9,571 nucleotides of DNA from Actinomycetota bacterium. GTDB taxonomy: Bacteria > Actinomycetota > Actinomycetes > Nanopelagicales > Nanopelagicaceae. The DNA is taken from NCBI GenBank assembly GCA_009702525.1, contig WLHW01000048.1, positions 1 to 9,571 of the forward strand. Reading direction: 5' to 3'. The number at the start of each line of letters is the position of its first letter. Position 1 is the stretch's first letter. The notes beneath the pieces are model-generated. The model saw only the letters and a program-made list of their open reading frames with translations. It was not told where the DNA came from and did not search any database. The translations under genes were made by a program, and so were the position numbers. This document shows positions 5,584 to 9,571 of the stretch, piece by piece.

Positions 5584-7338
5584 TTAGTTATTAACCCACA
5601 TCTTTCCGAAGGCCGGGTTGCCCTGAGGCACCCAGAAGAACACACCAGCTACTTGTGATCCCCAAACAAACTGAGCCTTACCAAAGATTGTTGGTAGTAC
5701 CCAGAAGTTCTTCATGGCCTGTACATCTAGAGCTTTCCACATTGTTGCTTGCTTGGCACGATCAGTTGTCAACATTGCTTGCTTGACGCCATCTTCGAAT
5801 GCCTTGTAAGCAGGATCGCCTGAGTTCTGTGAAAGGTTAAATCCACCGAATGTAGCGAACAACTCTGGAATAACTGTTGATGCATTTGCCCAGTCAGCAC
5901 CCCAGCCTGAAGCTGACAAATCACTCTGCTTGTCAGGGTTCATAACTGTTGGGTAGTAACCCGAGCTAATTGGGTTGAATGTGACCTTGATTCCGGCACG
6001 TGCATAGGCTGCAGTGTCAATTGGAATTGTGTCATTAAGAGTCACTGATTGACGTACGTCAATCTTGATTCCAGTCTCAGTAGCCTTCTTGTAGTCAGCA
6101 GGACACTTTGTCTTTGCTGTCTCCATAAGTGCCTTTGCCTTAGGAATATTTCCTTCAGGAATAAAGTCAGCACTTCCTGGACCTACGACCTTAGTTGGTG
6201 CGTAGTCAGTTGCTAGTAGTGGGCTAATGACGCCAGTTGCATATGAACCTGCATATGTTGATCCGCCAGCATAATCAAGTAGCGCCTTAGCGTTACGTGA
6301 GTAATACATAGCTTGGCGAATTTCAATGCAAGGCATTGCCTTAACGTTGAATGCAATATAACGAGCATAAGGATCTGCATTATTCATGCGGCGGTTCTTC
6401 ATTGTGCTGTCTGTGAAGAACTTGTCCTTATTAGTTGCTAGTGGATTTCCAAAGTTGACTGCTGTTGGAATTGTGTCTCCGAGCATAATCTGATCGATAA
6501 CTTCTTCGTCATAACCAAACATGATAATAACTTCATCTGGGTATGGAGTACGTACAGGATCAGATGCCTTTGACCACTTTGAGTTACGTACGAGACGCAA
6601 CTGAGTCTTGCTGTTCTCAGCAATCTTGTATGGACCTGTTGCCTGTGGCTTTAGGTCGTACTTATCGCCAGTGTCATTCTTAGCTTGCACTGGAGAGATA
6701 ACTCCATATGTTGCAAGGTAGTTGAAGTCAGCGATTGACTTGTTGAGATTAAATGTAATTGTGCGATGGTCTGCTGAACAAGAAACCGCTTTATGGAAAG
6801 CTGCTAGACCTGCTGCATCTTTCTTGTAAGGGCCCTTGAATACTGAGTTGCCATCTTTGTCTTTTGGAATATCTAACCAAACCTGAAGGTAACCAGGACC
6901 GTCAGTAATGACATCAGTTGCAAATACGCGTGATACGCCGTATTGAACATCTTCACATGTAATTTTCTTACCATCGTCAAAAGTTGAACCTGGACGAAGT
7001 GTGAACTTCCATGTCTTGGCTGCGTTGCTTGGTACGCCAGTGTTAGTTGCAAGGTCAGGAACAAGTGATGCGCCTGCTTCGCCTGGTACTGGGTTGTATG
7101 CAACAAGGGTGCGAGTCGTAAATGAGTTCATAAACGCTAAGTCGCGACCTGTGTAGATTCGTGATGGGTCATAGTGATCTAGTCGTGGTGTGTGCTCAAG
7201 AAAGGTGAGAATTCCACCAGTCTTAGGGGTAACAGCTGCGCTAGCAGATGATGCACCAGAAACCATGACGGCACTGATTGCAAGTGCGCTAGCAGCGCTA
7301 ATTACAACGGCACGACGAAGAGCAGAAATATTGCTCAT
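5584..7338 (-). CDS. Extracytoplasmic peptide-binding protein of the ABC importer (family 5 solute-binding protein)
   Basis: This 584-residue protein captures peptides outside the membrane and delivers them to the permeases. Residues 1-34 form a Sec-type signal peptide: ALRR, a hydrophobic stretch (about 10-29), then a likely signal-peptidase I site after ASA (32-34). No cysteine follows the hydrophobic core, so it has no lipobox. The mature protein shows family-5 marks: a TGGILTFLEHTPRLDHYDP start (40-58), WKFTLRPGSTFDDGKKITCEDVQYG (110-134, the block seen in DppA/OppA proteins), TGPYKI (234-239), and GWGADWANASTVIPELF (478-494). Four cysteines (128, 187, 337, 412) could form disulfides. The ATG at 7338 has an AAAGGA ribosome binding site 8 nt upstream. 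It lies between the two permease genes, an unusual position. The ligand is unproven; the family also includes nickel and sugar binders. Confidence 0.95.
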   Translation of the reverse strand: MSNISALRRAVVISAASALAISAVMVSGASSASAAVTPKTGGILTFLEHTPRLDHYDPSRIYTGRDLAFMNSFTTRTLVAYNPVPGEAGASLVPDLATNTGVPSNAAKTWKFTLRPGSTFDDGKKITCEDVQYGVSRVFATDVITDGPGYLQVWLDIPKDKDGNSVFKGPYKKDAAGLAAFHKAVSCSADHRTITFNLNKSIADFNYLATYGVISPVQAKNDTGDKYDLKPQATGPYKIAENSKTQLRLVRNSKWSKASDPVRTPYPDEVIIMFGYDEEVIDQIMLGDTIPTAVNFGNPLATNKDKFFTDSTMKNRRMNNADPYARYIAFNVKAMPCIEIRQAMYYSRNAKALLDYAGGSTYAGSYATGVISPLLATDYAPTKVVGPGSADFIPEGNIPKAKALMETAKTKCPADYKKATETGIKIDVRQSVTLNDTIPIDTAAYARAGIKVTFNPISSGYYPTVMNPDKQSDLSASGWGADWANASTVIPELFATFGGFNLSQNSGDPAYKAFEDGVKQAMLTTDRAKQATMWKALDVQAMKNFWVLPTIFGKAQFVWGSQVAGVFFWVPQGNPAFGKMWVNN

Positions 7339-7346
7339 TGACGTAT

Positions 7347-7352
7347 TCCTTT
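7347..7352 (-). promoter_or_regulatory. Ribosome binding site of the peptide-binding protein gene
   Basis: AAAGGA on the minus strand, 8 nt before ATG 7338; good strength and spacing, supporting that start and the signal peptide it creates. Confidence 0.65.
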
Positions 7353-7376
7353 CATAGAGGGCGCGAAGAAGACGCC

Positions 7377-7406
7377 ATTAGCGTGAATTCAATCAGATAA
7401 TGTCCA
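7377..7406 (-). promoter_or_regulatory. Candidate internal promoter for the binding-protein gene
   Basis: On the minus strand TGGACA (7401-7406, five of six matches to the -35 consensus) is followed after 18 nt by GCTAAT (7377-7382, four of six matches to -10). Transcription would begin near 7370, leaving a leader of about 30 nt before ATG 7338. It sits in the 127-nt gap between the first permease gene and the binding-protein gene, which is otherwise without a gene. Matches of this quality occur by chance in AT-rich DNA, so this is tentative. Confidence 0.3.
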
Positions 7407-7417
7407 CTTTGTGAACA
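7401..7417. promoter_or_regulatory. Imperfect palindrome overlapping the candidate -35 (possible operator)
   Basis: The minus strand reads TGTTCAC-AAA-GTGGACA; six of seven positions in each half pair. It overlaps the candidate -35 hexamer upstream of the binding-protein gene, where a repressor site would be expected. No regulator gene is in the window to match it to, and short palindromes of this kind can arise by chance. Confidence 0.25.
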
Positions 7418-7465
7418 CGAACAGGTAACGGCCTGATAACAAAGAGGGATGTTGTGGGGGTGAAA

Positions 7466-8431
7466 CTAGCGGTCAGCGCGTGGATCTAACGCGTCGCGGA
7501 GTGCATCTCCAACAAGATTGAAAGCAAGGACCACAAGTACAAGAGAGCCAGCAGCGACGAGGAAAAAGCTCGGCATGACGGTGACATATCGAGTGGCATT
7601 TGAAAGCAGGATTCCCCACGTGGATGCAGGGGGTTGCACACCAAGCCCTAAGTATGAATACACCGCTTCGGCAGCTAAATATCCTGGAAGTGAGAGTGAG
7701 ACAACAACAATTACCGGTGCCCACAAATTAGGTATCAACTCTTTTGTCATCACTCGCCATCGAGTTGCTCCCATGGCTTGAGCTGCAGTAACAAACTCGC
7801 GTTCGCGCAAGCTAAGAACCTGCGAACGAATCAGACGTGAAAATCCAGGCCAGCCAAAAAATGATAGGAAAAATACTAAGAAGATAATGCGAGCACTGTT
7901 GCCTTGAGCAATTCCTGATGCTTCGATTCGCGCAACCATAGGTTGATTGAGTGCAACAATCATAAAGAAGGCTGGAAATGCAAGGAGGAAGTCAGTTGTG
8001 CGACCTAAGTAATTATCGATACGACCTCTGAAATATCCGCCAATAACTCCGACAAATAAACCAATAGTTAAACTTGTGAGCGTAGTTAATATTGCAATAA
8101 GGAAAGATATGCGTGATCCATAAAGAAGTTGAGCGAGAAAATCGCGACCTGTTCCTGGAATGATTCCAAGTGGATGGTGCAGGCTGATTCCTATTGTTGG
8201 AATTCCACTGGAATCTAACTGATCTAAGTGCAAGGTATCGGGGTCAACGCCAATTATTTTTGCCACAAGTGGTGCAAATAACGAGAGCAAGAGCAGAGTA
8301 ATACTGACAAGTGCTGCGCCTACGCCCACTTTATTGCGCTTAAAGCGCATCCAGGCAATCTGTCGAGGGCTACGCCCTTGGATAGCTACGACACTCGGCG
8401 GAGCGGCTTTGACTTCAGATTTTGTACTCAC
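7466..8431 (-). CDS. Peptide ABC transporter permease (OppC/DppC family)
   Basis: The second channel subunit, 321 residues and integral in the membrane. A cytoplasmic N-terminal tail (1-37) contains the family pattern SPRQIAWMRFKRNKVGVGA (21-39), leading into TM1 (about 38-60). An external segment with HPLGIIPGTGRDFLAQLLYGSR (86-107) corresponds to the 'HPLGTDxxGRD' block of OppC/DppC. Further membrane segments lie near 108-131, 147-160, 181-197, 236-254 and 285-306. The EAA loop that docks on the ATPases is EFVTAAQAMGATRWRVMTKE (212-231). The end, LRDALDPRADR, is typical. It starts with GTG at 8431 without a good ribosome binding site. A TATAGA -10-like box ends only 9 nt upstream, so a leaderless transcript is possible. 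It is the first gene of the leftward series, before the binding protein, which departs from the usual A-B-C-D-F order. Confidence 0.94.
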   Translation of the reverse strand: MSTKSEVKAAPPSVVAIQGRSPRQIAWMRFKRNKVGVGAALVSITLLLLSLFAPLVAKIIGVDPDTLHLDQLDSSGIPTIGISLHHPLGIIPGTGRDFLAQLLYGSRISFLIAILTTLTSLTIGLFVGVIGGYFRGRIDNYLGRTTDFLLAFPAFFMIVALNQPMVARIEASGIAQGNSARIIFLVFFLSFFGWPGFSRLIRSQVLSLREREFVTAAQAMGATRWRVMTKELIPNLWAPVIVVVSLSLPGYLAAEAVYSYLGLGVQPPASTWGILLSNATRYVTVMPSFFLVAAGSLVLVVLAFNLVGDALRDALDPRADR

Positions 8432-8508
8432 AGTGCTTACTCTATACTTGGCATACTGAATATGACACCTCAGTTAGGTGCTTAAATTTTTTAAGGGGTT
8501 TGATTTCT
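8432..8508. promoter_or_regulatory. Divergent control region between the permease operon and the lipoprotein gene
   Basis: These 77 nt must carry start signals for both directions. An AT-rich core at 8441-8448 reads TATACT on plus (8443-8448) and TATAGA on minus (8441-8446), so the two candidate -10 boxes overlap. No convincing -35 is seen for either. On the lipoprotein side there is a small hairpin, CACCT/AGGTG (8466-8470 with 8476-8480), and a second inverted repeat, CTTAAA-TTT-TTTAAG (8481-8495), whose right end touches the ribosome binding site. Promoter assignment is tentative. Confidence 0.35.
8493..8498 (+). promoter_or_regulatory. Ribosome binding site of the lipoprotein gene
   Basis: AAGGGG lies 10 nt before ATG 8509. 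It favours this start over an ATG at 8422 in the same frame, which has no binding site and lies inside the divergent permease gene. Confidence 0.55.
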
Positions 8509-9051
8509 ATGAAAACACTCGCGACAACTTCCAAGGTGTTAACAATTAGCGCGGCATTAATCCTGCTCCTTAGCGCCTGCGGATCAAAGACGGTCGAATC
8601 AGCCCTTACGCAAGAAGAAGGTAAAGCGCTGACTGAAACCGTTGAGGCTGCACCTCAGGCAACCGGCGGTTTTGATGCACCAGTGATCACCCCCGACAAG
8701 ATTTCTTACACACTTTCATCACCTTCACACTTTGCGCCTGGAAAATTTGCTTCGGGCCAGCTTCCAGGATTAACAAATGAAAAATTCACTCTTACTGTTG
8801 TTAATAACTCTGCTGCAGCACTTGATCTTGCAACGTTAATCATCAAGGGAAGTACAGCTAGCGGTGAATGCGTTGATATTTTTGATGGCGACAATTCAAT
8901 GGCAGGTGCACCTACTGATCCATTAGCTGCCGGTGCAACTACAACTTTTGCGTGGGGTCTCTCCTGCCCAGGAAAAGCTGGAATCGATTTTTCAGTAGTG
9001 CTATCTAATGCGGGCGTAAATATCGTTGAAGTGACTGGAAAACTCGCTTAA
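8509..9051 (+). CDS. Small secreted lipoprotein of unknown function (Ig-like/DUF4352-like fold suspected)
   Basis: The 180-residue product has a clear lipoprotein signal peptide: MKTLATTSK, a hydrophobic core (10-22), then the lipobox LSAC with Cys24 as the lipidated residue. Residues 25-60 are a polar, Glu/Ala/Thr-rich linker. Residues about 64-180 look like an all-beta domain: FTLTVVNNSAAALDLATLII (93-112) resembles the 'xVxVxNNs' strand of Ig-like DUF4352-type domains, and LAAGATTTFAWGL (139-151) resembles their 'L.pG.s....' strand. Cys121 and Cys153 could form a disulfide. Domains of this sort are common in monoderm cell-surface proteins but give no function. The ATG at 8509 was chosen because it places the signal peptide at the N-terminus and has an AAGGGG ribosome binding site. 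It diverges from the transporter operon and its stop abuts the stop of the next gene. No specific family is recognised. Confidence 0.85.
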   Translation: MKTLATTSKVLTISAALILLLSACGSKTVESALTQEEGKALTETVEAAPQATGGFDAPVITPDKISYTLSSPSHFAPGKFASGQLPGLTNEKFTLTVVNNSAAALDLATLIIKGSTASGECVDIFDGDNSMAGAPTDPLAAGATTTFAWGLSCPGKAGIDFSVVLSNAGVNIVEVTGKLA

Positions 9052-9058
9052 TCACTTC
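9028..9058. terminator. Weak inverted repeat spanning the convergent stop codons
   Basis: GAAGTGA (9028-9034) pairs with TCACTTC (9052-9058) around a 17-nt loop, across the junction of the two convergent genes. No T-run follows on either strand, so it is at best a poor bidirectional terminator. It is listed because no other termination signal is visible between the two genes, which have no intergenic bases. Confidence 0.2.
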
Positions 9059-9571
9059 TGATTAAATCTAATAGGAGTCCAGGCGGGACCTAGCTCCTGG
9101 TACTCCGTATTGATATCGCTGCTTCGCTTCGCGCGAAAGTATTCGTCGATGTCATAGTGTTTCTTTGTTTTCAAGTCGGCAAAAGCCAGGTTGTAGCCAC
9201 CGTGGGGAATAAGAAAATCACCTGTCACATAAAAAATATACCTGGAGCCATCTTCGTACGGATATGAATCCGATGTATCCCAGTCGGTGGAGTCAAAGAA
9301 ATATCTCTGCGATGGCCTGCCATCGTAGAAGCCCTTCATGATCGAATCATGTTTAGCGCTCTGAACGCGGGTATAAAGAAAACTAGTGTCATCCATTCCA
9401 ATTGGGTAATAAGAGGATTGACCGGGGCCGGCATACATAAGGGTTTCCACGCCATCGTTGAGAAGATAGATATCTCCGCTGCGTTCAAAGAGAATATCTC
9501 GGCCATTTTTTGCAAAGTATGGCATCGAGGATTGGGGCTTACCCTGTGTGAGGTATTTTTTGTCGCTGCCA
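9052..9571 (-). CDS. TolB-like (PD40/WD40-like) beta-propeller protein, C-terminal fragment (runs off right edge)
   Basis: The frame stays open from the TGA at 9052 to the right edge, giving about 173 residues. It shows repeating blade motifs like those of TolB and related PD40 proteins: LTQGKPQSSMPYFAKNGRDI followed by LFERSGDIYLLNDG (the 'P.fs.dG..I.F....dIy.l' blade), then YYPIGMDDTSFLYTRV, then SYPYEDGSRYIFYVTGD with LAFADLKTKKHYDI, and finally GPAWTPIRF near the end ('PaWsP'). An internal ATG at 9525 is unlikely to be the real start because it cuts through a blade motif. The visible part shows no enzyme motif; such propellers serve as periplasmic or surface binding scaffolds, or as domains of S9 peptidases, whose catalytic part would come after the propeller and is absent here. 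No hydrophobic anchor is visible. The function is unknown. Confidence 0.75.
   Translation of the reverse strand, partial: GSDKKYLTQGKPQSSMPYFAKNGRDILFERSGDIYLLNDGVETLMYAGPGQSSYYPIGMDDTSFLYTRVQSAKHDSIMKGFYDGRPSQRYFFDSTDWDTSDSYPYEDGSRYIFYVTGDFLIPHGGYNLAFADLKTKKHYDIDEYFRAKRSSDINTEYQELGPAWTPIRFNQK

Noticed and set aside
8422..8508. Upstream ATG at 8422 as start of the lipoprotein
   Set aside because: It would overlap the start of the divergent permease gene and put 29 extra residues before the signal peptide, moving the lipobox Cys to residue 53. No ribosome binding site precedes it, whereas ATG 8509 has one.
9523..9525. ATG at 9525 as the true start of the propeller protein
   Set aside because: The frame remains open to the window edge and the residues before the ATG complete a typical blade motif, so the gene most likely starts outside the window.
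1..9571. Search for defence, phage, mobile or CRISPR-type systems
   Set aside because: All long frames are accounted for by transport, catabolic, lipoprotein and propeller genes; no direct-repeat arrays, transposase, integrase, toxin-antitoxin or reverse-transcriptase motifs were seen.

Overview
The window reads as ordinary chromosomal metabolic and transport sequence from a moderately low-GC bacterium. The proteins have an actinobacterial look: the OppB/DppB-type permease has a cysteine-bearing external loop, family-5 binding protein and HutU resemble actinobacterial forms, and several starts lack a Shine-Dalgarno. With compact spacing and AT-rich codon use, this suggests a small-genome freshwater actinobacterium of the acI/Nanopelagicales type. 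That placement is inference; no rRNA or marker gene is present. No tRNA, rRNA, CRISPR array, insertion sequence or phage gene was seen.

Layout. One long leftward gene series fills positions 8431 to 1 and runs off the left edge. In transcription order it holds an inner-membrane permease (OppC/DppC type), an extracytoplasmic peptide-binding protein, a second permease (OppB/DppB type), two ATPases (OppD/DppD and OppF/DppF types), a MOSC-domain protein, urocanate hydratase (hutU) and the start of imidazolonepropionase (hutI). The last four junctions of the transporter and MOSC block are tight (1-nt and 4-nt overlaps, then a 3-nt gap), as is hutU-hutI (3 nt). The two wider gaps flank the binding-protein gene: about 127 nt before it, with a candidate promoter and an imperfect palindrome, and about 120 nt after it, with a very strong 20-bp hairpin. 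This fits separate, higher expression of the binding protein.

To the right, a small lipoprotein gene (8509-9051, plus strand) diverges from the permease gene across a 77-nt shared control region. It ends exactly where a leftward gene ends (9052). That last gene is open at the right edge and encodes the C-terminal part of a TolB-like (PD40/WD40-like) beta-propeller protein.

How the genes may work together. The five transporter genes make a complete peptide/nickel-family ABC importer. The downstream hut genes perform steps two and three of histidine degradation. A simple reading is that peptides (perhaps histidine-containing) are imported, hydrolysed by general peptidases, and the histidine burned to glutamate. 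hutH (histidine ammonia-lyase) is not in the window and may lie beyond the left edge. I found no clearly novel system; the points worth a second look are the C-A-B-D-F transporter order, the non-lipidated binding protein, the four-cysteine C-termini of both ATPases, the hairpin, and the MOSC gene sitting between transport and hut genes.
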